This document shows positions 22,940 through 34,856 of a stretch of 64,000 bases of DNA, one piece after another (within the stretch, counting starts at the first letter, position 1; each line of letters opens with the position of its first letter). The translations under genes and the position numbers were made by a program. Origin of the DNA: Cyprinodon diabolis (lineage: Eukaryota; Chordata; Actinopteri; Cyprinodontiformes; Cyprinodontidae); assembly GCA_030533445.1 (NCBI GenBank), contig CM060064.1:1901416-1965415 (forward strand), in the 5' to 3' direction. The notes under the pieces were generated by a model. The model was given only the letters and a program-made list of their open reading frames with translations. It searched no databases and was not told the origin of the DNA.

Positions 22940-23092
22940 CAGTTCAGCAGTCTGATGGCGGTGGGGAAGAAGCTGCTGCAGAACCTGCTGGTCCTGCATT
23001 GAATACTGTGAAGCCTCTTCCCAGAGGGCAGCAGGGAGAACGGTCCATTGTGGGGGGGTGAGGGGTCATTGATGATGTTACATGATGTGCTG
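22940..23092 (-). pseudogene. Rex1/CR1-like LINE ORF, C-terminal fragment
   Basis: The minus strand reads NIINDPSPPHNGPFSLLPSG, then KRLHSIQCRTSR and SSFFPTAIRLLN, the C-terminal end of the reverse transcriptase ORF of a fish CR1-group LINE. About 50 codons remain. It meets the forward L2 ORF head-to-head at a 13-bp inverted repeat (23091-23126). Confidence 0.7.
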
Positions 23093-23126
23093 GGTAGAAC
23101 ATCCTGCTGCCTTGATGTTCTACCCA
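23091..23126. repeat. 13-bp inverted repeat at a LINE junction
   Basis: TGGGTAGAACATC and GATGTTCTACCCA flank a 10-base loop. It lies exactly where a minus-strand LINE fragment meets the plus-strand L2 ORF. Confidence 0.8.
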
Positions 23127-24356
23127 CAGCTTTCTTTAAGAAAGTTTTGCCTGTCATAGCGTCTTATTTGACTCAGATAATAAACACGTCCCTTCTGTCA
23201 GGTGTTTTCCCGCAGTCCCTAAAAACTGCAAATATAAAACCACTGCTGAAAAAGAACAATTTAGACAAACTACTACTCCAGAACTACAGGCCCATATCAA
23301 ACCTCCCCTTTATCAGTAAGATTATTAAAAAAGCAGTGTTTCAACAGCTAAACACTTTCTTAGATATGACCAGCCGCTTTGACGTGTTCCAGTCAGGTTT
23401 CCGTGCTCACCACAGTACAGAGACCGCCCTTATCAAGGTGTTTAATGACATCAATATAAATACAGACTGCGGAAGAACCACAGTGCTGGTACTATTGGAC
23501 CTCAGTGCAGCATTCGATACTGTAGATCACTCCATCCTGTTAGAGCGCATGGAAAACTGGGTCGGCCTCTCTTGTACAGCTCTCAACTGGTTTAAGTCCT
23601 ACTTAAAGGACAGGGACTTTTTTGTGTCAGTAGGTAACTTTACATCAGAGATGACAAAAATCACATGTGGGGTTCCCCAAGGGTCCATCCTGGGTCCCCT
23701 CCTATTCAATAGTCAATAAAAGTCAATAAAAAACAACAATATCAGCTACCATAACTATGCAGACGACACACAGCTTTACATCACCATGTCACCAGGTGAC
23801 TATGAACCAATTCAAGCACTGAGGAAATGCTTAGAAGAAATCAATGCCTGGATGCGCCATCATTTTCTTCAACTGAATAAAAACAAAACTGAAGTAATAA
23901 TCTTTGGACCAATAGAGGAGAAATCTAAAGTTAGCACACAGCTTCAGTCGCTTCAGCTAGTAACCACTGATCAGGCCCGAAGTCTAGGTGTAGTGCTGGA
24001 TTCAGACTTGAACCTCCAAAAGCATTTAAAGACAATTACAAGGTCGGCTTTCTATCACCTGAAGAACATTTCCAGGATTAAAGGACTAATGTCTCAGCAT
24101 GATCTGGAAAAACTAATCCATGCGTTTATTTTTAGTCGAATTGATTACTGCAACGGTGTTTTCACAGGTCTGCCTAAAAAGTGGATCAGACAGCTGCAGC
24201 TGATCCAGAACGCTGCTGCCCCTGTCCTCACTAAGACTAAGAAAGTAGAGCACATCACCCCAGTTCTAAAGTCCTTACACTGGCTCCCTGTATCTCAGAG
24301 AATAGACTTCAAAATACTTCTGTTAGTCTATAAATCTCTGAATGGCTTAGCACATA

Positions 24357-25604
24357 CACTATATTGCCAAAAGTATTTGCTCACCTGCCTTGACTCACAT
24401 ATGAGCTTAAGTGACATCCCGTTCCTAATCCATAGGGTTCAATATGACGTCGGTCCACCCTTTGCAGCTAGAACAGCTTCAACTCTTCTGGGAAGGCTGT
24501 CCACAAGGTTTAGGAGTGTGTTTATGGGAATTTTTGACCATTCTTCCAGAAGCGCATTTGTGAGGTCGCACACTGATGTTGGACGAGAAGGCCTGGCTCT
24601 CAGTCTCCGCTCTAATTCATCCCAAAGGTGTTCTATCGGGTTGAGGTCAGGACTCTGTGCAGGCCAGTCAAGTTCATCCACACCAGACTCTGTCATCCAT
24701 GTCTTTATGGACCTTGCTTTGTGCACTGGTGCACAGTCATGTTGGAAGAGGAAGGGGCCAGCTCCAAACTGTTCCCACAAAGTTGGGAGCATGGAATTGT
24801 CCAAAATGTCTTGGTATGCTGAAGCATTCAGAGTTCCTTTCACTGGAACTAAGGGGCCAAGCCCAGCTCCTGAAAAACAACCCCACACCATAATCCCCCC
24901 TCCATCAAACTTTACACTTGGCACAATGCAGTCAGACAAGTACCGTTCTCCTGGCAACCGCCAAACCCAGACCCGTCCATCAGATTGCCAGATGGAGAAG
25001 CGCGATTCGTCACTCCAGAGAACGCGTCTCCACTGCTCTAGAGTCCAGTGGCGGCGTGCTTTACACCACCGCATCCGACGCTTTGCATTGCACTTGGTTA
25101 TGTATGGCTTGGATGCAGCTGCTCGACCATGGAAACCCATTCCATGAAGCTCTCTGCGCACTGTTCTTGAGCTAATCTGAAGGCCACATGAAGTTTGGAG
25201 GTCTGTAGTGATTGACTCTGCAGAAAGTTGGCGACCTCTTCGCACTATGCGCTTCAGCATCCGCTGACCCCGCTCCGTCAGTTTACGTGGCCTACCACTT
25301 CGTGGCTGAGTTGCTGTCGTTCCCAAACACTTCCATTTTCTTATAATACAGCTGACAGTTGACTGTGGAATATTTAGGAGCGAGGAAATTTCACGACTGG
25401 ATTTGTTGCACAGGTGGCATCCTATCACAGTTCCACGCTGGAATTCACTGAGCTCCTGAGAGCGACCCATTCTTTCACAAATGTTTGTAAAAACAGTCTG
25501 CATGCCTAGGTGCTTGAATTTATACACCTGTGGCCATGGAAGTGATTGGAACACCTGATTCCAATAATTTGGATGGGTGAGCAAATACTTTTGGCAATAT
25601 AGTG
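24357..25604 (-). mobile_element. Tc1-type transposon, family A, copy 2
   Basis: 1248 bp, TA on both sides (24355-24356, 25605-25606), same ends as copy 1. It sits in a TA inside the L2 reverse transcriptase ORF; removing it and one TA rejoins NGLA and YITDLL almost perfectly. Confidence 0.96.
24439..25470 (-). CDS. Tc1-family transposase, intact (family A, copy 2)
   Basis: 343 residues from [10 protein letters not shown] at 25470, identical in translation to the gene at 17019-18050 and offset by exactly 7,420 bp. Same domain order: helix-turn-helix, GRPRK at 59-63, then D154, D245 and E280 (DD34E). Being identical and intact inside an already decayed LINE, it is a young insertion or a recently copied segment. 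Reading frames that fuse LINE codons to its antisense strand (for example plus 23786-25147) are artefacts. Confidence 0.94.
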   Translation of the reverse strand: MGRSQELSEFQRGTVIGCHLCNKSSREISSLLNIPQSTVSCIIRKWKCLGTTATQPRSGRPRKLTERGQRMLKRIVRRGRQLSAESITTDLQTSCGLQISSRTVRRELHGMGFHGRAAASKPYITKCNAKRRMRWCKARRHWTLEQWRRVLWSDESRFSIWQSDGRVWVWRLPGERYLSDCIVPSVKFDGGGIMVWGCFSGAGLGPLVPVKGTLNASAYQDILDNSMLPTLWEQFGAGPFLFQHDCAPVHKARSIKTWMTESGVDELDWPAQSPDLNPIEHLWDELERRLRARPSRPTSVCDLTNALLEEWSKIPINTLLNLVDSLPRRVEAVLAAKGGPTSY

Positions 25605-25706
25605 TAAATACATCACAGACTTGCTATCAGTGTATCAACCCTCCAGACCACTCAGGTCTTCTGGCTCCAGCCTGCTCTGCAGACCTAGAACCAGAACTAA
25701 ACATGG

Positions 25707-26190
25707 AGAAGCATCCTCTGCAGGAAGTCCAAGAGCTTCTGGGCCCTTTTGACCTGTGAGGGGGTGTTTCCAGTCCAGGTGAGGGTGTCTGTGATGTGCA
25801 CCCCGAGGAATTTGGTGCTGCTGACCACCTCTGCAAAAAAATTAAATCTAAATAAGTAATTTCTTCTTTAAATAAGTGGATTTGTTCTTGAATTAAGGAT
25901 TAAGTGAGACACTTTGCCAATGGAACAAGACAATTTACAATTAAAATAAGGAAAAACAATTGCATTGTCTTATTTCAAGTGCATTTTATCTAGATACCTT
26001 ATTTTAAGAGTAAAAATACTAATTCCATTGGCAAACCATCTCATTTACCTGCTCAAATTAAGGGTAAATACCCTTAATTTAAGACATTTTTACTCATTTT
26101 GAGATCGTTTTTGCAGCTGAGCTGTAGATGACCAGTGGAGCGTGGTTTGGACGGTGTGATAGATTAACTGGTGACAGCAGCTGGAAAACC
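25707..26190 (-). pseudogene. Rex1/CR1-like LINE fragment, split by MITE
   Basis: The minus strand at 25835-25711 reads (with a shift) VVSSTKFLGVHI.DTLTWTG, then VKRAQKLLDFL-like codons, a conserved stretch after the YADD box in CR1-group LINEs. The same LINE resumes at 26116 (GCAGCTGAGCTGTAGATG...). The pieces are separated by the palindromic MITE at 25833-26115. The left edge joins the L2 fragment at about 25706. Confidence 0.6.
25833..26115. mobile_element. Palindromic MITE (TGCAAAAA ends)
   Basis: The ends read TGCAAAAAAATT and CGTTTTTGCA. The two halves are inverted relatives (TTTGCCAATGGAA occurs in both arms, in opposite senses), with ATTGCATTGTCTTATTTC near the centre. No coding capacity. 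It interrupts a LINE at CTGCAG; the target duplication cannot be fixed because the ends share TGCA with the target. Confidence 0.65.
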
Positions 26191-27080
26191 GCTGATTTTT
26201 GCAGATTTGTCTGTGGGCGGGGCTTTTCAGGACCTTTCTCCCGAAATAGGAAATAAACTGCGTGTAGACTCCGAAAACTACAAATTACTCTGTTATCTGA
26301 TCGATACGAAATACATTGAGATCTTAAGAAGTCACCGTCACAAAGGTATTTAATTGCATTAAGAAAGCATATAGTAAGTTTTAGGGATTTCTCCAAACCC
26401 GCACACAGAGATTTGAGGAATTGGCATGCTGTTGTTTAGAGAGAAAGAACCGAGTAGCAAAATCACAGAAAGCTGTATGAGAAGGAAAAAAAAGTGCAAT
26501 AAAAGGTCAATGGGAACAACTAACGGTGTAATTTTTCAATTTTTCTGTCGTCCTGTATGTCTTGAAAATAAAAACGAGCAAAAATGAATTTTTCCTCTTT
26601 CTGTTCTCAAAAAGCGCTGACTGTTTATATCGAGGGAAACTAATTACTTACAATCCAACTCGTTTCCAGAGGAGTTAGAAATGTCTTTAAAGTTTTAGGC
26701 GTGTTGCAGGAACAAAGCAAAATAACAAAAATGCTGCAGGGAAGAGTGAAATCTTGAGTCTGAATTCAGTTTATGTATTGTGTGAATATATGTGATATTT
26801 TGGGCATCGACGAACAAATGCAGAACCTGCTGTGCTAAAGCATTAAAAGAAGCAGCAGAGCCTCCGGGCTGACTGCTGCCAAACAATCAATGAATAAAAT
26901 ACAGTAGATAACAGATAGAAAAAAGATCTGGTTATCATTTTCTCTTTTAATAGCTACACAGAACTTACTGTCTAACTATTTCATAACGGGGTGACCCCAC
27001 TCTGTTCTAAGAGTAACGAAGGAAAAAATAGTAATATCTGATGTTCTGAAATTCAGACATGATTTAAATTTTAACTTTAA
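26191..27080. other. No gene seen
   Basis: AT-rich with a GC-richer patch at 26200-26350 holding a 60-codon open frame without recognisable motifs. Confidence 0.45.
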
Positions 27081-27162
27081 GATCTGGTTGAACTATAAAG
27101 TGCCTTGAGATGACATGTGTTGTGAATTGGCACTATATAAATAAACTGAATTGAGTTGAATT
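27081..27162 (+). mobile_element. L2 LINE 3' terminus only
   Basis: About 80 bp: GATCTGGTTGAACTATAAAG ... CACTATATAAATAAACTGAA with a (TTGAA)n tail, the extreme 3' end of the L2 family. Extreme 5' truncation. Confidence 0.8.
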
Positions 27163-28974
27163 AAGCGATCAGTGGACTCTGAAACATTAACTGTCACCAG
27201 TTGATCTAGATCAGCTGTACAACATGCAGATCAGACACAGTCCACAGGTGAAATACCGCAGGTTGAAGTGAATAAACTGTCCAGAACTCGACAGGCAAAG
27301 AGACGCCTTGCAAGAAAATACAAAGTTGCCCACGGGTTCATATCCACGGTTATCTTTAAGCCCTCGATTTATTTTAACAGATTTTCCAAAGATGGGCAAG
27401 ATAATATTATGTCCTAACTCTGAAATGACAAACATTTCCTCCCAATCAGCGCTTTGTGATAAGCTGCTTATTTGTTCTTCTAATTGTACCAGTGAAGCAA
27501 ACAATTTAGACAGACAATAAGAAGTAGACAAAATAATTACTCCATTGCCAGTAACTGTAAAAATGTGAATGATTTTAAGTTGTTCTGCATGCAAACCCAA
27601 AAATGTGACATCCTAAAAACAATAGAAAGGGAATAAGATGACAGCTGACTGCATGTATATGATCACACATCATGACGGGTTCATAATTGCGACACGAAAA
27701 ATAATAGAATTTAAAGAACTACAACCCTAAATTGAGGATAAGCATCATAACATCCAAACAACATCCCAGGTGATGGAGTGTTTTCCAGCCCGTATTCCTC
27801 CAGATCCTGCTGGATCACAAGTTAATCTGTCAGATTCTGACGCTTTCAGATCCTCACGATGCATTTATTTGATCCCCAAACTTAAATTACTCATAATATT
27901 TCACATTATCCACAGACAACAGATGCGTGTTGAATAGATCTTAGGCAAGGATAAATTATAACATTTATTCTGACCCATTTCTTTACTTTTGCTGCATTTT
28001 GATCGGGCAACCACACAGCAACCTAATCTCTCCAAACAGCTGTGCTGAGGACCCCATTTGTCACAAACTAATCTAGTTAATCGTTAAAGAATATTTGCAT
28101 TTTTCTACAAGAAAAAATATCAAGCAGTCATGGCGACTCATACCCACACCGTAGCGGTAGCTGCTAACTCCGGGATTTAAATTCTAAGGTGAAAACATAA
28201 AAAGTAAAGTTTTCGCATCAACCTGTACGTGATTCAGATTCTAATAGTTGCATTTAGCCTAAATAAACACATTTTACCCCTTTTGTACATATGGGGCATT
28301 AAAACCAGTTCAGCAGCAGCCCGATATGGTCTCACAGTTGGATATCATAAACAGACTGACCTGAATAAAAATAAAAATAAAGATCTTTCTTTCCTCAAAC
28401 AAATGTTAGTGACCTGATACAGTTCATCATGCAGCGCAGAGTTTTGGTAGTAGAGACTTGTATTTGTGTCCAAATAGGGAAATCAAGGAAACATGAGAGC
28501 ATGGAATCTAATAACAAGAAAATAACTTTTTGTCACAATTTGAAAAATAAAGTGGGAATAGTTGGAAGGAAGGAGGAGAAGTTTAATTGTTCTGTTTGTC
28601 GTCAGTTTTTCTTTAAAAGTTGCTGCTTACACACGTGTGCGTTCTGAATGACAGGCCTCTAATGGATTTATATTTACATTCAGAAATTCACACAGTGGGC
28701 GGACTTGCTCGTTTTCATTTATGGCTTATTATATTAGGAGAAATGACTCCATTGTGAGACAGACTTTCATTTGAATTTTTCTTTACACTTGTGAACAACG
28801 CTGTTCTTTGTGTTCTTTGCACTAACTGCTTTTCTGTGGTTACAAGTTCTTTGCCACATCGTTCTAATCTGAAAAAAACTAAAAAAAACAGAAATGTATT
28901 CATTAGATATGTCGGTTGATTTTTTGGCGAACAGTTTTGTTACATTAGGAATATTTTTTCGTCAGGCATTAACA
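27163..28974. other. No gene seen
   Basis: AT-rich DNA with short frames only. No known repeat ends identified. Confidence 0.45.
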
Positions 28975-31240
28975 CAGCCACCTACGCTTCAGTAACATCT
29001 GCGGTGCACATAGATTCTAACCAGGTAATCTCGTCACCGGTTAATCTGTCACACCGGTTCTTCCTGAAGTCCATCATGATCTCCTTGGTCTTCTCCACCT
29101 TCAGGATCAGGCTGTTATCTCTGCACCACCAGCTGCTCCACCTCCTCTCTGTAGTCCAGGTCCTCATCGTCTCTGATGAGGCCCACCACCGTGGTGTCGT
29201 CTGCAAACACCATGTGATCGGTGGTGAACCTGGGGACACAGGTTCACAACCGGCAGGGGGCTCAGGACGCAGCCCTGAGGGGAGGGGCTTAGACTTACGA
29301 CATCAGAGGCGTTCTGTCCAACCCGGACTGACTGAGGTCTGTTGGTGAGGAAGTCTAGCAGCCAATAGCAGAGGGGTGTATTGAAGCCCAGCTGTTCCAG
29401 TTTGCCCATCAGATGCTGTGGGATGATGGTGCTGAAAGCTGAACTGAAGTCCAGGAACAGCATCCGCACGTGGGTGTTCTTCTCCTCCAGGTGTGCCAGG
29501 CTCAGGTGGAGAGCAGCAGAGATGGCGTCCTCAGTGGAGCGGTTCCGTCGGTAGGCAAACTGGAAACGGGTGGAATGTTGGCGGCAGCCTGGAGACGATG
29601 TGTTCTTTAACCAGCCTTTGGAAGCACTTCATCATGATGGGAGTCAGAGCGACAGGCCGCTAATCATTGAGGGAGGCGACCTGAGGCTTCTTTGGGACTG
29701 GAATAATGGAGGCAGACTGGAAGCATGCTGGCACTATGGATTGGTCCAGCCAGGTGTTAAAGATGTCTGTGAGGACACCAGCCAGCTGATCTGCACACTG
29801 CTTATACACCTGCCCAGGTGTGTTATCAGGCCCTGGGGCCTTCCTTGGGTTGACTCTCCTCAGAGTTTTTCTAACTTCAGCTACGTCCAGGTTTAGTGCC
29901 TCCTCCCCCTGCTGTGGAACAGCTTTCACTGCTGGAGGCTGTTTAGTGCCTCAAACCTTCCAAAGAAGTTGTTCAGTTCATTTAGGAAGTCTGTATTTGC
30001 TGCATCTACCGGGGAGGGGTGTTGTAGTCTGTGATCATCCGAATGCCTTTCCACATCCTCCTACTACTCATCGATATTCAATAAGTTATCATATGTTGCT
30101 GCAGCCTTAAATATGTTCAAATCAGATTATTTAAAACAGTCTTGGAATGTCCTCAGACCAGACTCTCCAGCACTCTCTTTAACTGTCAGGTTAGGCCTGG
30201 TCAGCTGGGGCTTATATGCATGGATAAGAATGACCAGGAGATGCTCTGATGACCTGAGATGGGCTGCTCTGAATGCATCTTTGATGTTAGAGTAAACCAG
30301 GTCTAAAGTGTTTTCACCCCGAGTTGCAAAGTCCACGTGTTGGTAGAAATGATGGAGAACAGTCTTCAAGTTAGCCTGGTTAAAATCTCCAGCAATGATG
30401 AAAACAGCCTCTGTGTGCAGATTGGAGCTCAGAGATAGCCTGGTATAGAGTCTTCATGGCCTCTTTAGTGTTAGCACAGGGGAGCACATAAACAGCAGTG
30501 ATGCTAACCACACTGAACTCTCTGGGCAGATAGAACGGCCTGCAGTTAAGAGTCAGAAACTCCATGTCAGGAGAGCAGAAGCTGGTGACCAATCTAGCAT
30601 TTTTACACCAGCTGTTGTTGATGTAAACACAGAGTTCACCACCCCGAGTCTTACCGCTTAGTTCTTTGTTCCTATTGGCGCGGTATAGAGTTAGCCCCTC
30701 CAGGTTAATAGGATTGTCCGGTATTGCTGGATGCAGCCATGTCTCCGTCAGAATGATGGCGCTGCAGTTACTAATCTCCTTCTTTGATGACAGTTCCAGT
30801 CGGAGATGATCCATTTTGTTATCCATAGAGCGGACGTTGGAGAGCAGGATTGATGGAAGTGGAGGTCTGTGAGGATTTCTCTTTAGCTTCAGATTTAGCC
30901 CCCCTCTGCAGCCCCGCTTTCTCCGTCTCACACATCTCTTTCTTCGGCAGTTACGTTCCGCTGTTTGTTGACATCCGTCCGTAGCACTCCGTAGCTTTTT
31001 AAATGGTCAAAAACCGGATTTAAAACACTTTGTGACTGTAGCTCCAGCAGGCGTTGGCGATCATAGATGCGGGTTAGAATTCTAGTCTGTATCGTATTAA
31101 GCGGCATATTATGTGAACTTATCGAAGTTACTTGTCTAGTAGTTCCCATTGATTTAGCTTGTAAAGCGGGGAGAATGGCGTTAGGCTTACCGCACCGTGA
31201 CGTCACTGCTGGAAGATGGCAGGAGGGAGGGGCTACTATA
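28975..31240 (-). pseudogene. Rex1/CR1-like LINE, near 5'-complete but decayed
   Basis: Read on the minus strand from 31240: a leader/N-terminal frame (31206-30928), then the apurinic-type endonuclease (30931-30380: LPSILLSNVRSMDNKMDHL, LTETWLHPAIPDN, GGELCVYINNSWC, FCSPDMEFLTLNCRPFYLP), continuing VDFATRGENTLDLVYSNI (30369-30127). An internal deletion of the region before the reverse transcriptase lies near 30080-29990. Then VRKTLRRVNPRKAPGPDN (29870s), [18 protein letters not shown] (29460s) and VFADDTT (29220s, the catalytic box with F for Y). Several frameshifts separate the blocks. It ends near 28975 without a recognisable tail. Confidence 0.8.
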
Positions 31241-31256
31241 TTTGGCCAGACTCATT

Positions 31257-31395
31257 GATAATGACGAAAATTATTACTATAATTTATTTACTGATTAACG
31301 CTAAATTCATTAAATCACCATTGATCCATTGATTAATTAGTTTTAGGTATAAAAGTGACCCATTGGTTATTCCTTGCTGACCGGACTTCTCCTTT
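31257..31395 (-). repeat. Dispersed repeat Y-related block
   Basis: Matches the reverse complement of about 47447-47560 (shared ACTGATTAACGCTAAATTCA and TTAGTTTTAG.TATAAA). Lies just outside the LINE 5' end. Together with 22420-22645 it suggests one larger repeat family of which 47447-47845 is the longest copy. Confidence 0.55.
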
Positions 31396-32569
31396 AAAAC
31401 ACAGAAAGCATCCTAACGTTGGTGTTAGGATGCTGCAGATGAGTCAGAGCTGAGTGAAGTGCTAACGAGACGCACCCTCAGTGGAGTCATTCTCCCTTTA
31501 CGGCTGTTCCACCCAGCAGACGCCTTTGGGTTTATGTTTAAAACTGTTTTGCTTGGCTTGTTATATCAGCAAAACCAAAGGTTTCCATCAAAAATGTCAT
31601 CAATATGTTTGATGCTGCTGTGACAAATCAAGTCTGCAACTCTGAGATCAAGTAACGACAATAGCTTCTCTATTAAGCTTATATATCAATGAAAATAAGA
31701 TGATTGTGTAAGTTCTAATGTTCATTCTATGGTAATAATCAAGAAACAGATTTTACTGAATGAAACAGCTGATGCATTTTTCCCTTGCAAATGATCAGCA
31801 GCGTATCTGTTCTTTTGTGAATGCTGCTTCATGTTTCCTTCATTAGCACACTATCTAGAGATGGACAGACACAAGAGTGTGTGTTTCTAGGTATTACACG
31901 GTGAAAACCTCTGATGGGAACACCGACAGTGAAACTGCAGAAACAAATCTGCTGTGTGGAATGAAGAGATGAGTCTGGGGAGAGAATCCCAAAAGCCTGA
32001 GATCTGCTGCCTCATTGGCAGCTTAATAGTGTGTGTCATAAATGATGTCACCACCTCATCTCTGCTTCCCTTGAAAACCTTTATCTCACCATACCCACAC
32101 CCCACCCGGCCCAAAGGCCCCATCTGTCTACACACAATTCCCCACACCGCTACCTCAGTCTTCATGAGCCTGGCAGATAATATTTCCACTTTCTCAGCAG
32201 GAGATTGTATCTTCATACTGCAAGCATTATCAGCCTCTGTGACTTACGGTTTTAATATGTTTATAAATCTATCCTGCAGCCACTCAGCTCACCTTTTTAG
32301 GAGAGAACTGGAAATAAAAATTATAATGTAACACTATTCTGTCAAAGGACTGGTAAAACGAGGAACCCCCACCCCCCACCACCACAAATACAAACACCCT
32401 GACAGGTCAAGTTAATGGGAAAAAAAAAATGTTTTTTTTATTATTATTATTAAAAGAAGCTGCATATTAATCTACAAAAAGATCAAAACAATCTAAATAC
32501 TTGACCGAGAATAGCAGGGTTCCTAAAGCATAAGGCCGGCATGGACTCCGCTAACCGTTAGCGAGCATA
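31396..32569. other. No gene seen
   Basis: Mixed sequence with two overlapping 109-125-codon frames on opposite strands (31887-32331) that show no domain features; probably chance. C/A-rich and A/T simple runs at 32366-32450. Confidence 0.45.
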
Positions 32570-32781
32570 ATCCTGTCTAACATACGTCCCCTGCCCAACT
32601 AACTGGATGAACTACAACGGATGCTGGGATAAAATAGGTACTTCTCTTCATCCACTGTTTTGTGCTACATGGAGTCGTGGCTGTGTGGATTAATACCGGA
32701 CTCTGCTCTGCAGCCTCCAGGCTTCCAACTTCACAGAGTGGACAGAGACACAAAACTCTCCGGCAAGGTGAAAGGTGGAGG

Positions 32782-33397
32782 TGTCATGATTGGTTTTAAT
32801 TCAAACCCACATGCAGAACACAACGGAGGCTGGGTAAAAGTTTAACAGAGTTTATTAAAGATTGTTAACACGAAAACATGAACTGGATCTGGAACAGGTC
32901 CGGGTTGGGTTCACTGAAGTCTGCAGAGATGGATAGTTTGATTAGCTGGGCAGACAGATGATTAATGAGTCCTTTTAGATAATTCTGATTCTACCTTGAC
33001 GGAGTCCAGGCTTCTCTTGTGAGAGAGGGAACCGTTGGGTCCAGAGACTGTTGGTTCAGCAGAGAACACAAGCAGCTGCAGCGTCTAGCTTCTGACTTTG
33101 AATGGCAGACCTTGATCAGAGTTTCCAGCTCTTCTCTGAGAGCAGCAGGAGAAATCCAAATAGGAATCTTCAGGTTTGGCTCACCAGGGCTGGAAGGCAG
33201 GTTAAGCTCACCCAGAGCTTCAGGCTTGAGACAGGTTTCCTGTGAGCAAAGACAGAGGAGGGTTAGAACCAGTTTTCTCATTTAGAGACAACTTAGATTC
33301 TTTCAGGTAACAGAGGCTCAGGTTGCTAACCAAACTAAGGTCAACACTGCGGCATTGAAGGAAGGTCTGGCAGCTGCTTATTTTCAGGATCCCAACA
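32782..33397 (-). mobile_element. Solo LTR with 5-bp target duplication GGAGG
   Basis: 616 bp, TGTCATGATT...GATCCCAACA, flanked by GGAGG at 32777-32781 and 33398-33402. It interrupts the LINE endonuclease codons at GGG|VCF: joining the flanks restores GKVKGGICF. The minus strand carries AATAAA. A diverged relative of the 737-744-bp LTRs (shared ACCCACATGCAG and GTAAAAGTTTAACAG). Confidence 0.88.
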
Positions 33398-33820
33398 GGA
33401 GGAATCTGTTTTACATCTAACAGCGGGTGGTGCAACAATGGGACAGTTATCCAGCAGCACTGTTCTCCTAACGTGGAATCCTTTATCATAAACTGTAAGC
33501 CGTTTTTATGTGTTTGCTTCATACATTCTGGTTGGAGTCTACATCACACCACATGTAAACATGCAGGTTGCACAGCAATCCAGACTCTTTAGTTATAGCC
33601 CTTGGTGACTTTAACAAAGAAAACAAAACTCATGAACTCTCTAAATATAAACAGGTTATTAAAGGCCCGACCAGCCAAGATGACATTCTGGATCACTGCT
33701 ACGCCTCAGTCAGGGATGCTTATCACGCCGTCCCCAGTGCTGCACTGGGCCAATCCAAACACGTCTTGGTTCACCTGATTCCTGCTTACAGGCAAAAACT
33801 AAAGCTCTGCAAACCTCTAG

Positions 33821-34856
33821 TGGCTTCCTGTTAAATCAAGAATAGAATTTAAAATCCTCCTTCTCACATATAAAGCCTTAAATGGCCAAGCTCCATCTTA
33901 TATCAGAGATCTGATTGTTCCTTATGTTCCTAACAGAGCACTTCGCTCTCAATCTGCAGGTTTACTAGTGGTTCCTAGAATTTCTAAAAGTAGAATGGGA
34001 GGCAGATCTTTTAGTTATCAGGCTCCTCTCCTGTGGAACCAACTACCAGTTTTAGTCCGTGAGGCAGACACCCTGTCTACTTTTAAGACTAGGCTTAAAA
34101 CTTTCCTTTTTGATAAAGCTTATAGTTAGGGTGGCTCAGGTTATCCTGATCTATCTCTATAGTTCTGCTGCTATAGGCTTAGACTGCTGGAGGACATAGG
34201 GACCCCCATTTCATCATTCTGCTTCATTCTCTCTCTGTTCTCCTATTCTGCAGAATCTGTTTGTTCAATCTCTAACGTTCTGCTCTCTCTGCTTTTCCTC
34301 AGAGTAGCTTTGCCTCGTCTATTCCTGTTTGGCTGTGACGTCATCCAGGAAAGAAACATCAGCTGTGCTGCTTCCATCAACACCCTTGTTTGTAGATGTT
34401 GGAGATCGGCCTGTCTTCCAGTGTGGTCCTGTTTCTCTGGCCGTGGCTGGGTGGATGTGCTCTCTTCATCCTCTGGCATGGGAGCTGCCTTGGAGCTCGT
34501 CTGCCTGGCTGTGTGTTTCCTGGACGGGGCCGCCTTTTACAGCTGCTTTTTGTGTCTCTGCTTCTGTCTCCTTGAACCCCAGTCGGCCTCAGCAGATGGC
34601 CGCTCACACTGAGCCTGGTTCTGCTGGAGGTTTCTTCCTGTTAAAAGGGAGTTTTTCCTCTCCACTGTCGCTACAAGCATGCTTAGTGTGAGGGATTGTA
34701 TTTGAGTCAATGAGTTAATGCAATCAACTGGTTTTCCTTAGATAGAAAACTTTGTATCAATTTGACTGTATGATCTGGTTGAACTGTAAAGTGCCTTGAG
34801 ATGACATGTGTTGTGAATTTGGCGCTATATAAATAAACTGAATTGAATTGAATTGA
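33821..34856 (+). mobile_element. L2-clade LINE, 5'-truncated, with full 3' UTR
   Basis: Starts TGGCTTCCTGTTAAATC inside the reverse transcriptase C-terminus, stop at about 34128, then about 700 bp of 3' UTR ending GCGCTATATAAATAAACTGA and (ATTGA)n. It interrupts the Rex1/CR1-like LINE at ...CCTCTAG|TGAGGACATT..., with TAG or TAGTG present on both sides as a likely target duplication. Confidence 0.85.

Larger units (their letters stand above)
23101..25706 (+). pseudogene. L2-clade LINE reverse transcriptase, split by Tc1
   Basis: 5'-truncated reverse transcriptase ORF beginning LDVLPTAFFKKVLP. It contains PISNLPFISKIIKK, LLDLSAAFDTVDH (first catalytic aspartates), CGVPQGSILGPLLF and, after an in-frame stop at 23717-23719, [10 protein letters not shown] (the YADD box). 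It runs on through [26 protein letters not shown] and [20 protein letters not shown] to NGLA at 24356. The Tc1 copy fills 24357-25604, after which [19 protein letters not shown] continues to about 25706. A tandem AGTCAATAAA (23711-23730) replaces about ten codons and creates the stop. L2 enzymes copy their own RNA at a nicked target. Confidence 0.85.

Noticed and set aside
23786..25147. 453-codon plus-strand frame, the longest in the window
   Set aside because: The first part is LINE reverse transcriptase; the rest is the antisense strand of the Tc1 transposase gene. A chance fusion created by the insertion.
31887..32331. Overlapping frames of 109 (minus) and 125 (plus) codons
   Set aside because: Opposite-strand overlap without motifs, starts in context or exon neighbours; treated as chance.
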